In this document: one piece after another, positions 11,214-22,270 of the stretch | Layout of the letters: every line of letters begins with the position of its first letter | How positions within the stretch are numbered: position 1 is the stretch's first letter | NCBI RefSeq assembly: GCF_963169125.1 | Contig: NC_084799.1 | Location: forward strand, 106,221,143 to 106,285,142 | DNA length: 64,000 nt | Source: Humulus lupulus | Taxonomy: Eukaryota; Streptophyta; Magnoliopsida; Rosales; Cannabaceae | Direction of reading: 5' to 3' | Program-made: the position numbers and the translations under genes | Notes under the pieces: model-generated | Told to the model about the DNA's origin: nothing | The model's input: only the letters and a program-made list of their open reading frames with translations | Databases searched by the model: none

Positions 11214-13112
11214 TTGAGGCACCAAAAGGGGAAGAGAGACACCTCCAAGTTTTACCGCTTTCACAACGATGTTGGCCACAACACCGATGATTGTAGACAT
11301 CTAAAGGATGAGATCGAGACCCTCATCCAAGCTGGCCCATTGGCTCAATACGCGCGGAATAGAGTCCCAGCAGGTCGACCCACTCCAGAAGTCCCGGCCA
11401 GTCAGCCCGGGTCTCGAATAGATCAGGACGTCCCTCCTCCCTTGGTTGGAGGGGAGATATCCACCATCTTTGGAGGACCGCATTTGGCTGGCACAAGTAG
11501 GGGTGCCCATAAGAGATACATGAACGAGCTGAAGGCGCATAACGGAGTGGAGTTCATCTCGGAGCAGCGCCTGCCGAAGCAGCAGCGATTGGAGAAGCAA
11601 CCGAACATTTTTACGGAGGAAGATGCGGGCCATGTCCAGTTCCCTCACAATGACCCTTTGGTCATGGCAGCTCAGCTCGCTAATCGGAGAGTGAGGAGGG
11701 TGCTGATCGACAACGGGAGCTCGGTGAACCTCCTATTCCGATCCACGTTAGAGAAGATGGGTTTGACCATCGCCGAGCTGAAGGCGACCTCCATGATGTT
11801 ATATGGTTTTTCGGGAGAAGGATCAGCGGCCATAGGGACAATCAAGCTGGTGATCACCTTGGTAGAAGGACCTCGAATAGTCTCGAAACTCCTCGAGTTC
11901 GTGGTCATTGACTGCACCGCTGCGTACAACACAATTTTGGGACGACCTACGCTCATGGAATTTGAGGCCGTCACTTCCACGGGAATATGCACTGTCCATG
12001 GCGATCAGCTCGCTGCCAGGGTTTGTTACAGCATTTCCATGAAGGGAAAATCTAAACCCGGGCAGCTGGCAATGGCCATCCAAAAAGGTGAAGAGGAATC
12101 TCAGGAACCCTTAGCTGATCCTGAGATTGAAAAACCTCAAAGCGCCGAAGGGGAAAATGTTGTCTTAAGTGAGGATATTGACCCCCGAATAGGTGAGGAC
12201 AGATCCGAGCTACAGGCTATTGAGGAGCTCGAGGAAGTGAACATTGATCCGCAGAATCCATCACGGACGGTCAAGCTCGGGAAAAACCTCTGCGGCGAGA
12301 GGAAGGCGGAGCTGGTCAGATTTCTGCGGGATAACCTGGATGTGTTTACATGGTCCCATGAGGACATGGTGGGAATCAGCCCTTGTGTTATCATGCATAC
12401 ACTTCATCTGGATAAAAGCATTCTTGCCAAGTCCCAGAAGCAAAGACGCCTAGGAACAACCCGGGCTGAAGCCTTGGAGGAAGAGGTAGCCCGGCTCAAA
12501 AAATGTGGCTTTATCCGTGAAGCCAAGTTTCCAATATGGGTCGCCAACCCCGTGCTGGTCCCGAAGCCCAACGAAAAATGGCGGACATGTATAGACTTCT
12601 CCGACCTGAATAAAGCCTGCCCCAAGGATTGTTTTCCACTGCCAAGGATTGACCAGATGGTAGATGCCACGGCGGGGCACGAGCTCATGTCATTTATGGA
12701 CGCGTACTCGGGCTACAATCAGATCGCCATGAATCCGACGGATCAGGAGCACACCAGTTTCATGACCCCGACTAACGTTTATTGTTACAAGGTCATGTCG
12801 TTCAGGCTGAAGAACGCCGGAGCTACCTACCAAAGGTTAGTAAATAGAATGTTCGCAGACCAGATCTGAAAAAACATGGAAGTGTACGTCGATGACATGC
12901 TAGTCAAGTCAAAGACCACCGATAACCATGTTTCCGACCTGGAAGAATGTTTCAAGATACTACGGGAGTATGGCATGAGGCTTAAACTACAGAAGTGCAC
13001 TTTTGGTGTCGCATCAGGGAAGTTCCTGGGGTTCATTGTCAATACCCGAGGAATCGAGGCAAACCCCGACAAGATCAGATCACTGCTCGAGCTTCCCTCG
13101 CCCAGGTCGTGA
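11214..13112 (+). pseudogene. pol: pol: zinc-knuckle remnant, aspartic protease and reverse transcriptase
   Basis: One frame runs to a TGA at 12867-12869 and resumes in the same frame at 12876-13112. Order: knuckle remnant; retropepsin with LIDNGSSVNLLF (DNGSS in place of DSGAT, usual in Tat elements) near 11700; a long linker; then RT with WRTCIDFSDLNKACPKD, LPRIDQMVDATAG, SFMDAYSGYNQI and the catalytic YVDD (MEVYVDDMLVKS) at about 12886. The stop lies just before YVDD, so the polymerase would lose its active site. A second TGA ends the frame at 13110-13112, after 'LLELPSPRS'. Product: polyprotein for cleaving Gag-Pol and copying element RNA. Confidence 0.93.
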
Positions 13113-13139
13113 AAAGATGTCCAAGGCCTGACAGGAAGA

Positions 13140-14741
13140 GTGGCGGCCCTCAATCAGTTTATTTCCAAGTCCACCGATAAGTGTTTGCCATTCTACAACC
13201 TGCTTCAGGGAAACAAGAAGTTCGAATGGACAGAAGAGTGTGAAAGCGCATTCCTCGACCTGAAGGCACATCTGGCCAAGACACCCGTACTATCCAAACC
13301 AAAGGCAGGAGAGCATTTTTTTCTCTACCTGGCTGTCACTGAGGATGCAGCCAGTGCCGTATTAGTCCGGGAAGAAGACCGAGTTCAGAGACCAGTCTAC
13401 TACATCAGCAAGAGACTTCTCGGGGCTGAATCCTGGTACCCGTTGATGGAGAAATTGGTGTTCTGCCTTATCACGGCCTCGCGAAAGCTCAGGTCGTACT
13501 TCCAGTCCCACTCAATACACGTCATGACCGATCAGCCTTTAAGGCAGGTTTTGCAAAAACCTGAAGCATCGGGTCATTTGTTAAAGTGGGCAATCGAACT
13601 CAGTCAGTTCGAGATTTTGTACACTCCGCGAACTGCTATAAAAAGTCAGGCCCTAGCCGATTTTATGGCAGAGTGCACAGGATTCCAGGAGGATCCCGCA
13701 GAGGACTCACCTCAAGTCACCTCGCCCCAGGCGTCGTGGAGAATCTTTGTAGATGGTTCATCCAACGAGAATGGTTCCGGAGCTGGAATCATTTTGATAT
13801 CCCCCGAGGGACATAGATTCCACTCGGCCCTGAGATTCGGATTCAAGGCCTCCAACAACGAGGCCGAATACAAAGCTTTGCTGGCCGGGCTGAGGATAGC
13901 TCAGGAGCTTAAGGCGAACTCCGTCCAGTGCTTCAGTGACTCCCAGCTCATGGTGAACCAGGTTCTGGGCGAGTATCAAGCACGTGGCCCCAGGATGGCC
14001 GCCTATCTGGCAAAGGTAAAAGGTGAGTTATTCGCGTTTAGGCAAGGCTTGATTGAACAGATACCACGGGAGCAGAATGCTAACGCAAATGCTCTTGCCA
14101 AGCTCGCCACCTCTGGGGAAACGGAGACCTTGGGGTTAGTTCCAATAGAATTCTTGGAAAAACCAAGCATAGAAGATGTCAGGACGGAGGTCGAGATGAT
14201 CGATGCCAGGCCAACCTGGATGACCCCCATCCTTGAGTATCTCATCAAGGGAAAGCTGCCTGAAGGAGGTAATGATGCACGACAAGTCCTGTATCAAGCT
14301 CCCAGGTATACGATGGTAGATGGAGTGTTATACCGACGAGGGCATTCCCTACCTCTCCTGCGATGCGTTCTCCCAGGCGAAGCAAAGGCCATCCTTCAGG
14401 AGGTACATGAGGGTTTTTGCAGAGACCACACTGGGGGGCAGAGCCTAGCCTTAAAGGTCCTGAGGCAAGGATATTACTGGCCAACATTGTCCAAAGACTC
14501 GATTTCATACGTGAAAAAATGCGACAAGTGCCAGCGATTCGCCGCAGTTGCCCGAGCTCCTCCAGTCATGCTGAAGATGATCTCGTCCCCATGGCCGTTC
14601 GCTGTTTGGGGGATCGACTTGGTGGGCGCCCTCCCTATTGGAAAAGGCGGGGTTCGTTACGCCGTGGTAGCCGTCGACTACTTTACGAAGTGGGCCAAGG
14701 CAGAACCTTTGGCGACGATAACGTCCAAAAAAAGTGCTTAA
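13140..14741 (+). pseudogene. pol: pol: RNase H, archaeal-type RNase H and integrase N-terminus
   Basis: This frame carries the RT connection (FEWTEECESAFLDLK), the first RNase H (SAVLVREE, YYISKRLLGAE, LRSYFQSHSI), then a second RNase H with its acidic residues in IFVDGSSNENG, NNEAEYKALL and CFSDSQLMVNQ. The double RNase H is the main evidence for the Tat lineage. The integrase begins with an HHCC zinc finger (VHEGFCRDHTGG ... KKCDKCQRF) and the first catalytic Asp in WGIDLVGALP. The frame is lost at about 14735, where the rest of the integrase continues one frame over. Confidence 0.94.
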
Positions 14742-15441
14742 CTTCGTTGTGAAAAGCATTGTTTGCCGATTCGGCCTGCCCAAGAAGATCGTTTCTGATA
14801 ATGGCACTCAGTTCGACAGCGACCTGTTCACCGAGTTTTGTGAAAGGTACAGAATTGTGAAAAGTTTCTCCTCCGTGGCCTATCCTCAGGCGAATGGCCA
14901 GGTCGAAGCTGTCAACATGACACTAAAGGCGAGCCTCAAGAATAGATTAGATGAAGCGAAGGGGGTCTGGCCAGAACAGCTCCCCCAGGTCCTATGGGCA
15001 TACCAGACCTCGCATCGGACTCCTACGGGTCATACTCCTTTCTCCTAACCTTTGGGAGTGAGGCAGTCCTCCCCATGGAAATTAAGGTGCTTTCGCATAG
15101 GGTCCAGTCTTATGACCAGGACCGCAACCACGAGCTACTGTGCAGTTCCCTTGACTTAGTTGATGAAAGGCGAGAATATTCGCAACTCCAGCTTGCCCAT
15201 TATCAGCAAAAGATCACTCTCCAAAGTCAAAAGGCGCGCCTTTAGCGTTGGCGACCTGGTCCTAAGGAGAGTTTTCTTAGCCGGTAAGGACCCCAAAGAT
15301 GGAGTCTTGGGACCAAACTGGGAAGGACCATATCAAGTCATCGAGGTCATTAAGGAAGGATCTTATAAGTTAGCTCGGCTTGATGGAGGGGCAGTCCCGC
15401 GGACTTGGAACGCCATCCATTTAAAGAAATACTATCAATGA
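14734..15441 (+). pseudogene. pol: pol: integrase core and C-terminus, frameshifted
   Basis: The integrase continues at 14734-15048 with the second catalytic Asp in VSDNGTQFDS and the Glu in ANGQVEAVNM. It then breaks again near 15045 and 15210 before the C-terminal segment (LFSVGDLVLRRVF, GPNWEGPYQVIEV, LKKYYQ) ends at the stop at 15439-15441. The D-D-E triad is therefore complete but spread over two frames. Integrase inserts element cDNA into the host chromosome; this copy cannot encode it as one protein. No chromodomain follows, as expected for Tat. Confidence 0.92.
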
Positions 15442-16320
15442 TTCACTTGTAAGACCTAGAAGGCCATTTTTTATGTATTAAGCAATTAGAATCAGCTTTT
15501 TGTTTATATTTGTACATGTTTCAAGTGTAATCTAAAGTAACCACGAAAGACCCTTTCCTAGTTACTTGGGGGGGCATATGGTACCTGTATATAACCAGGT
15601 CACCTTAATGACTTAGAAGTTGATTCATATCGATTGATCGTGGTTTTTCTTAAAAAATGCGAGATATTGGTAAGGATTAACGCGAACTAAGTCCTATCCT
15701 GGATATAACCAGGTCATAAAACTTAAAAGTTGATTTAAATCTATTGATCGTTGTTCTTCCTAAAGAGCTCGAGATATGGATAAAAGTTAACACGAACTAA
15801 GTTTTCAAATTAAGTTCCTGGATATAACCAGGTCATAAAACTTAGAAGTTGATTTAAATCTATTGATCGTTGTTCTTCCTAAAGAGCTCGAGATATGGAT
15901 AAAAGTTAACACGAACTAAGTTTTCAAATTAAGTTCCTGGATATAACCAGGTCATAAAACTTAGAAGTTGATTTAAATCTATTGATCGTTGTTCTTCCTA
16001 AAGAGCTCGAGATATGGATAAAAGTTAACACGAACTAATTTTTCAAATTAAGTTCCTGGATATAACCAGGTCATAAAACTTAGAAGTTGATTTAAATCTA
16101 TCTATCGTTGTTCTTCTTAAAGAGATCGAAATATGGATAAAGATTAACACGAACTAAGTTTTTCAAAAATTGTAACCAAAATGCGAAGGGGCAAGAAAGA
16201 GAATCAATTAAAAATAAAATTAAGTTAAATTGTCTCAAGGTGGAAGCACCTCATGCATAGGTTACACAAAAAAAGGGGGAGTTAAAAATGTTGGAAGAAA
16301 GGGCACGAGAGAAGGAGGCC
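15442..16320 (+). repeat. 3' untranslated region with a 119-bp tandem array
   Basis: After a short AT-rich spacer, the unit 'CCTGGATATAACCAGGTCAT' recurs with starts near 15584 (divergent, CCTGTATATAACC), 15698, 15817, 15936 and 16055; the last three intervals are exactly 119 bp. Each unit also holds 'gaagttgatttaaatctattg' and 'gttaacacgaactaag'. CCTGGatatAACCAGG is itself a near-palindrome. The middle units are almost identical and the outer ones diverged, as in arrays that grow by unequal exchange. The rest (16176-16320) is AT-rich and holds the 3' side of the opposite-strand gene. Confidence 0.95.
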
Positions 16321-18989
16321 CTAAGCTCCGCCAGGTGGCCCCTTGGAGGTCGCCGTCTCGCCCCGTTCAGCTGCGCTGGAGCCTTCCCCGGCCTCGGAGG
16401 GCGCCTCTTTATCAAGTTGAGCTTGAAACTTCACCAGCAAACACTCCCAGAGGCTCGCTGACAAGAAGGAGAAGTCAGCGTCCGAATTGTAGGCCCAGCA
16501 ATGGTAGAACAGGTCTTCCAAGGCCTTTTCCGAAGTTGTCCGCTCGAGCTCCAGGGCGGCCTTGGCCTCAGCCTTCGCAGCATCTAGGTCTGTCCGTGCA
16601 GTGGCAAGGGTGGCCTCGAGCTCTCGGACCTTTGGACGGGTTTTCTCCAGCTCGTCCTGCGAGGCCGCCAAGGCATCCTTAGCCGCCTGCAGAGAAGTCT
16701 GGTGCTCGCTCTTCATCTCCTTGAGCTGAGCCTTGGCCCTAGAGATGCTCCGGTGAAGGGCAACGATGCCCTGCGAGAGACGAGGGACAATTACCTTAGA
16801 AAAAAGAGAAGAAAGAAAAAACAGGGCAAAGTGTAATAATAAAAAGCCATAAAAGGGTAAAGTCAGCTTACCGTTAGGGTCATGCCCATTGAAGACTCCA
16901 TCATACCCACCGGGCTCATTGTCTCGATGGCCCTGAGCTCCTTCTCGTTGAACTTGTATATGTGGCTGACGGCGTAGTTCGCCGACTCATACACTGTTCC
17001 CTGGAAGGCCTCTGGGATCTTCTCCAGGTCCTGGGGATTGACTGGGATGCGTACCTAGAAGGGTACGATTTCTGAAGCCCCGGGCTCCGCCCCTGCATCC
17101 TGGACAAGGGCCGGAGCTCGCGGAGGAGGTGGGGGCATGTTGCTTCCCCCTGCAACAGGAGGAACCGCTCCCACGACCTGGGCAGCTGGGGCTTGCTCTT
17201 TCTCCTTTGCAGGAGACTTGGTGGGGGTCCCAACGACGTGCTTGGACGTCCGGAGCGTTTTCATTCTTGGCCCAGCAGCCCCAGCTGGGGGGTTCCCCCC
17301 GGAAAATGCACCTCGCAGGCTCTCTTCGGACTGAGACATTTCTTCTGTCAAAACAAAGACATGGTTAGCACAAGAGTTAGCAATCATACAGAAACAAAAA
17401 CAAAGGGGGAAAAAGAGAAATTAAAGTATATGTATACTAAAAGGGATCCTACCCCCCGAGCTAGAAGAACCTATGGTTATGACCATTGGCTCTGGAGCTC
17501 CCGCGAGAGAATCTAAGTCGATTATCTCCCGAGCTGGTGCAAGTTCTGGATCTGACTCCGGTTCCGGGCTAGATTCTTCTACATATTGCCTAAGCCCCGG
17601 AGCTACGGCACCCCTCCGGAGTGATGGCCATGACCGAAGGTTGGTCTCATACTCCTCGAATAGGATCGACCAAAAGGCTAGGGTGTTATCTACTACTACG
17701 GTACCCTTAGGCCGGCTATCTTGGTAGTCCAACACAAGCCGGTGACACAGTGGAGCAGGGTAGTGTTCAGGTCTGGATCACTTCGGTGACGATGGACGAG
17801 CTGCCTAGGATTGAACCTAGCTAGCCGGGGGTCTGCTGTGGCCCTATCTAAACTCCTAAACAAGTAAGGGTTACCTTGGCCAGAAGGACCCGCGGCTGCT
17901 CCGGACTGGATCCTCTCCTCGCCCATCCTCTGGCGACCTCCAACGCCCGCTTCCTGTTCCTCACAAGGGGAACTTCGTCGTCCTCGTCCTCCTCATCTTC
18001 ATTTCCCGCGACCTCCTCCACGATGATGGGTCTGGTGTCGCGGGCTGGGGGAACCCCCCGGGGCCTCCTTAGGTTCAAAGTCTGATTTGGGAAAATTAGC
18101 TTGCAGGCCACCATTGTCTCGTCTGTCACGAGCACGCGATAATCCTTCTTGCTGGGGGGCAAGCCCGCCAGTCTCTCGTACTGGGCCCCGAGGGTCACAG
18201 ATTTCTCTGTCCTCGCGAAGATAGCTGAAAGATCAATCTAAGTCAGAAAGGGATACAGGAGGAGCTAAACAATACTTAACTTACGAGCTAAGGATGAAAA
18301 GCACTTACGAGGGCAATTGAAGTAATGGATCTCGCAGTTTCTGAACCCCGTCGACATGAAGAATTGATCCTTAAAGTCGTTGGGGTGGCTGGGCAGCTCG
18401 ATGACCGTAGCCGTGTTGGGAAATCGAGTCAAGTAATAAAACTCGTCGCCTCGCCCCCGCTGATCCGGGCTGGCCTTGAGGCAGAAAAAATACAAAATAT
18501 CCGCACGAGTGGGGACCTCCCACTCGTGCTTCAAAAATAAATATCTCAACCCCGCCAACAACCGATAAGAGTTGAGGGGGAGCTGAAATGGGGCCTACTT
18601 CACATAATTTAGGAAGTCAGCAAAATATTGGTCCAGCGGGAGGAAGGCCCCCGCCTTGAAGTGCTCACCGCTCCAGGCCGCGAATTCCTCGTCGAGCGGC
18701 GCGCAGCTCCGCTCGCCTTCCGCGGGAGGTCGGGCAATCACTGATGCTCTCCCCAGCCCAATGTTGTGGGAGAGGAATAGCTTGTTGATCTTCGTCTGGT
18801 CGGTAATCTTTGAGACGATCCTCTCCGCCTCAAAGAATGCATAAGGAGCCACCTCGAGCTCCTGCTCCACTGCCGGCCCAAAATTGGGGATCGGGGAATC
18901 CGGCATCACCGCCTTTCCTTTGTCTTGCTGGGAGGCCGAGCTGCCGACGGTCTTCTTTGGAGCATTCCTCTTCAATGCCATCTGGTCGC
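16321..18989 (-). pseudogene. Spliced gene on the opposite strand of the Tat element (antisense ORF)
   Basis: Read on the minus strand, ATG 18981 (MALKRNAPKK) opens a multi-exon frame. Apparent coding exons: 18989-18309, 18224-17453, 17344-16872, 16794-16321, with GT-AG introns between (donors GTAAGT, GTAGGA, GTAAGC). The last junction keeps frame. The N-terminal half contains LPLDQYFADFLNYV, LAGLRYLFLKHEWEVP, FYYLTRFPNT and HPNDFKDQFF, which resembles the plant 'putative gypsy-type transposon' proteins (Transposase_28-like) from memory. Then come acidic and proline-rich linkers and a C-terminal coiled coil at 16716-16520 (LAASQDELEKTRPKVRELEA). In-frame TAGs at 18595-18597 and 17055-17057, and frame changes near 17900 and 17715, disable it. 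Function unknown; such genes are known in Retand, Grande and RIRE2 relatives. Confidence 0.85.
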
Positions 18990-19983
18990 CTAACGAACAA
19001 AAGAAAAGATTTCAGAAAAGGCGACCTAAGCATAAGGAAGAGTCAAAAGGAATGTTCTTTGCACGAGCTGAGATAAGCCTAGCCCGTGGAGAGTGAGACC
19101 ATGCGGTTCAATGAACACGCACCTGTGCTCCCAACAGATCCCCGATTACTCAGAATTCATGTGTCAGGAGGGTCAGGTTAAAATTTTGCCTTGGAGGGAA
19201 AGTTCCAATAGGCATGAAAGGCAAAACCGCCTGTGAAGCGTGTCCCCTAAGCTACCCGGTTTTGCACCCAAAATTCCAAAGCTCCTACCCAGAAATTTTC
19301 CCCAGAAAATGCATCCTGTAAGCCATACTCCTAAAACGATTTCCTACAGAAAAAATACCCTAACCTAAAAGGCTTTCACCCTTCGTATCCACAAAAACCA
19401 GTAAACCCTTGCATGTGGCTACAGTAAATATTTACCTAAGCTACAGTGAAAAATATTTTTGAAACACACATGGTCAGAGGACTTACAGAGTGTTTGGTTG
19501 GGAGGTGGATAAAGGTGTCGCCTAGGTGGGAGCTTCGCCGGAGTATTTGTTTCCAAAGATTTGAAGGAGTCCTCACGCCTGAGCTTCTTGAACGCTGAAA
19601 ATGGCAGTCACAAAGAAGAGGGTTTTATATTCTGAGATGAAGAGAGAAGAAGGAGAGAGTTTCTGAGAAATTTCAAATAAAAGGGTGGCCCATGCGTAGG
19701 GTGGCCACCCCTGTTATATACGCGAAGGGGCACGTAAAAAGGGCCATTGGATGACCCTGATGTGGGGTCCAAGGCCCTCCACTCGAAATACGAAACGACG
19801 GCTGGGCATAGGCTAGGCCATTAAATGCGGTTCTCGGAAGACGTACTGTCACCAACCATGATGTTCCACGTATCAGGCGCCTGCGTAAAATGTGGAATGT
19901 GAAGAGTTCATGGGGAAGCCTAAAAGTCCCTCCTGTGGCCTTATACGACGTCGTATACCACGAGCAGGGGCTTGGGGGGCAGA
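18990..19983 (-). promoter_or_regulatory. Promoter and 5'UTR intron of the antisense gene
   Basis: On the minus strand a TATAAAA box lies at 19629-19623, so transcription would start near 19592. A GTAAGT donor lies at 19486-19481 and a pyrimidine-rich TTCGTTAG acceptor at 18990, which gives a 497-bp intron wholly inside the 5'UTR; the acceptor is 8 bases before the ATG at 18981. A second TATATAA on the same strand lies near 19712. All is inferred from sequence. No other gene is seen in this stretch. Confidence 0.55.
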
Positions 19984-20740
19984 TGTATGCCCTGATTTTC
20001 CCACGGGCTGATTAGTGAGCTGAGCTGTGGCTTAATCACGATTATCTCGTGGACATCCTCAAAATCGGAGCTGCCGTCATAAGATCATACCTCCTTAGCT
20101 CGAGGTAACCTGAGGGTTCGCCTCTGGTAACTTAAGGAGGGAGTCCGGGCTCTGAAGGCTGAAGGTCGAGTTAAGTACCCAGATCGTAGTACGAGCTGGG
20201 GTTGGAGGCTATGACCCTTTATAAATTCAACCACACAAGGTAAATGTGCATATATCAGACATCACATGTTTGATATATCCCTGACTTCTCGGACACGCAG
20301 CAGGAACGTGCGTATTCAGATACCCACGACTGGGTTGGGCTGTGCGGCCCATTATCTCCTTACCTATTGATTTGACCACACTTATGTGTCAGGTTTAGGA
20401 ATTAATCATGAATGTCACAGAATTGACATGATAGGTAAGAAGGTCACGGGATGACCTTCTTACCAACTCCCAGGTGCCTTCTCCTAGAAATATGGAGACC
20501 TTGGGAGTTGATGGGGGTTGGATTCTCTCTTGTAAGAAATACCCTGTAATCAAATATCCAGTATATAGAAATAATATTGACTAGTGGAGTACAAGGATTT
20601 TAACCTTTGAACCACTCAAAAAAACGTGTCTTGAATCACCCTTCATTTTCTAAGATCCTACATCTGTTTCGGTTCAACATTAGCACTAATCCCTTTCTCT
20701 TCTTTTCTTAATTTCTTGTTGGCGAAGAACCGCGTCAACA
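19984..20740 (+). repeat. 3' LTR of the Tat/Retand element
   Basis: 757 bp, the same length as the 5' LTR, starting TGTATGCCCTG and ending CGCGTCAACA. By eye about 15 substitutions separate the two, 14 of them transitions, with no length change. GTCTC follows directly. Confidence 0.95.
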
Positions 20741-22270
20741 GTCTCGTTGTGACTTTCCCGCTGACTTACTCTCTAGGATCGTCTCGTGCCGAGTAACCCA
20801 AACATATCCACATAATGATGTGGACCCACACATGTTGACGGTGAGAACTCGTCAACCAAGTTAAGTTAGAAAAAATTGGAATATGGAACTTATCAATGAA
20901 AAACTTCAAATATCTAATCTGAAATTCAAAGAATAGTTGCAAAAAGAAAATGATGAAATGAACTTGTATTTTTTCTAGTGTAGTGCTACTGTATTTTTCC
21001 AACCCCCTTCCAAGTGGAAGTGGGATTACTTTTATAGTGGGCTCTAATGGCCCCTTATACATGGTGGTCCAGGGGACCAGATGGTACATGAGTACACTAT
21101 CAGGAGAGTGGTCTCAGGGGTAGTGGTGTCGGCTCCAATACATGGTCAGAATCCATGGGGATGTCTCCACTACTTACTGAATACGAGTGTCAGAGGTGTT
21201 GGGGTTTTATGCCCTAATTAAAACCCAAATTCTTTGTAATCTCATTTTATTATCAATAAAAGAATAGAAATCATTTTTTGACTTGGTCAATCACTTTGCT
21301 CACATGTTTTATTTTCATGATTATTTGTTTAATATAAACTTCTATTAAATCCTGAGCATATAGCTAATCTTATTTATAGTGACGTAATCACAGTGGAATA
21401 TAAATATGATTATATGTTCAAAATAAGTTAGTCCTAAGATTAGTCAGTGCCCAGGATTTACACTGACTTGCCAATCTATGATATGATCTACTTACACATT
21501 ATAGTGTTATGTTCTTTCCATAATATTAGCAAAGTAGATAAGATCGGATGTATTTGTTACATCGGACTGGACCGATATTGACAGTTGATAAGATAAGTAA
21601 ACATACTGTTATTATCTATTCTAGTCATATCATATAGTTGACCATAGGTCAATTCAATCTCAATTCTGAGTGGTTAGTATTCTAACTGATTGTATTATTT
21701 GAGTTCTTTGACTTGTTCGTTAACAGCTTACCCTACGGACTAGCCCATACTTACATCTTGGGAACTCGGTAGTATAATTGAGTGGGAGTGTTAATCATAG
21801 ATATGAACATCTATAGCTTCTGATGAAGAAGTGAAACGATGGTTTCCTTTTAGTTTGGTTCAAGGTGTTAAATGATAGAGATCTCATTTCAGTAATTAAA
21901 TTAGTTTACTGAAATATCATTTACAAAGAACTAAGTGTTTTAAGGATAAAATACAATGAGGGGTAAAATGGTATTTTAGTCCTATCTCATTGTAGACCGT
22001 CTATAGAGGATTGAGTGACAATTATGGTTGTAACAATGGATAATTAATAGCGTATCTATATTTTTCATAGAGCGTTCTATGAATTCAAGAGTGCAATTCC
22101 AAGTCTATAGTGGAGTCACGAGGAATTAATAAGTTAGTAAATTTTTTTTTTTTTATCAAGGAAAATGAATTCATTAATCACAAGCCGAAGAATACAATCA
22201 AAGTCCACAGACTCAGACAAAAAACCGGACAAAACTAGCTACCATCAGTAGCTCAGCTGAATGCCTCTGA

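Larger units (their letters stand above)
8344..20740 (+). mobile_element. Complete Ty3 Tat/Retand-type LTR retrotransposon
   Basis: A 12,397-bp element with perfect GTCTC target duplications (8339-8343 and 20741-20745) and two 757-bp LTRs. Order: LTR, primer-binding site, gag, protease, RT, RNase H, second archaeal-type RNase H, integrase, 119-bp tandem array, a gene on the opposite strand, LTR. Two RNase H domains and a large 3' region with an antisense gene are features of the Tat lineage (Ogre, Retand, Grande, RIRE2). Gag-pol has at least three frameshifts and two in-frame stops, so this copy is not autonomous. The LTRs differ at about 15 positions by eye (about 2%), nearly all transitions. 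Confidence 0.96.
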
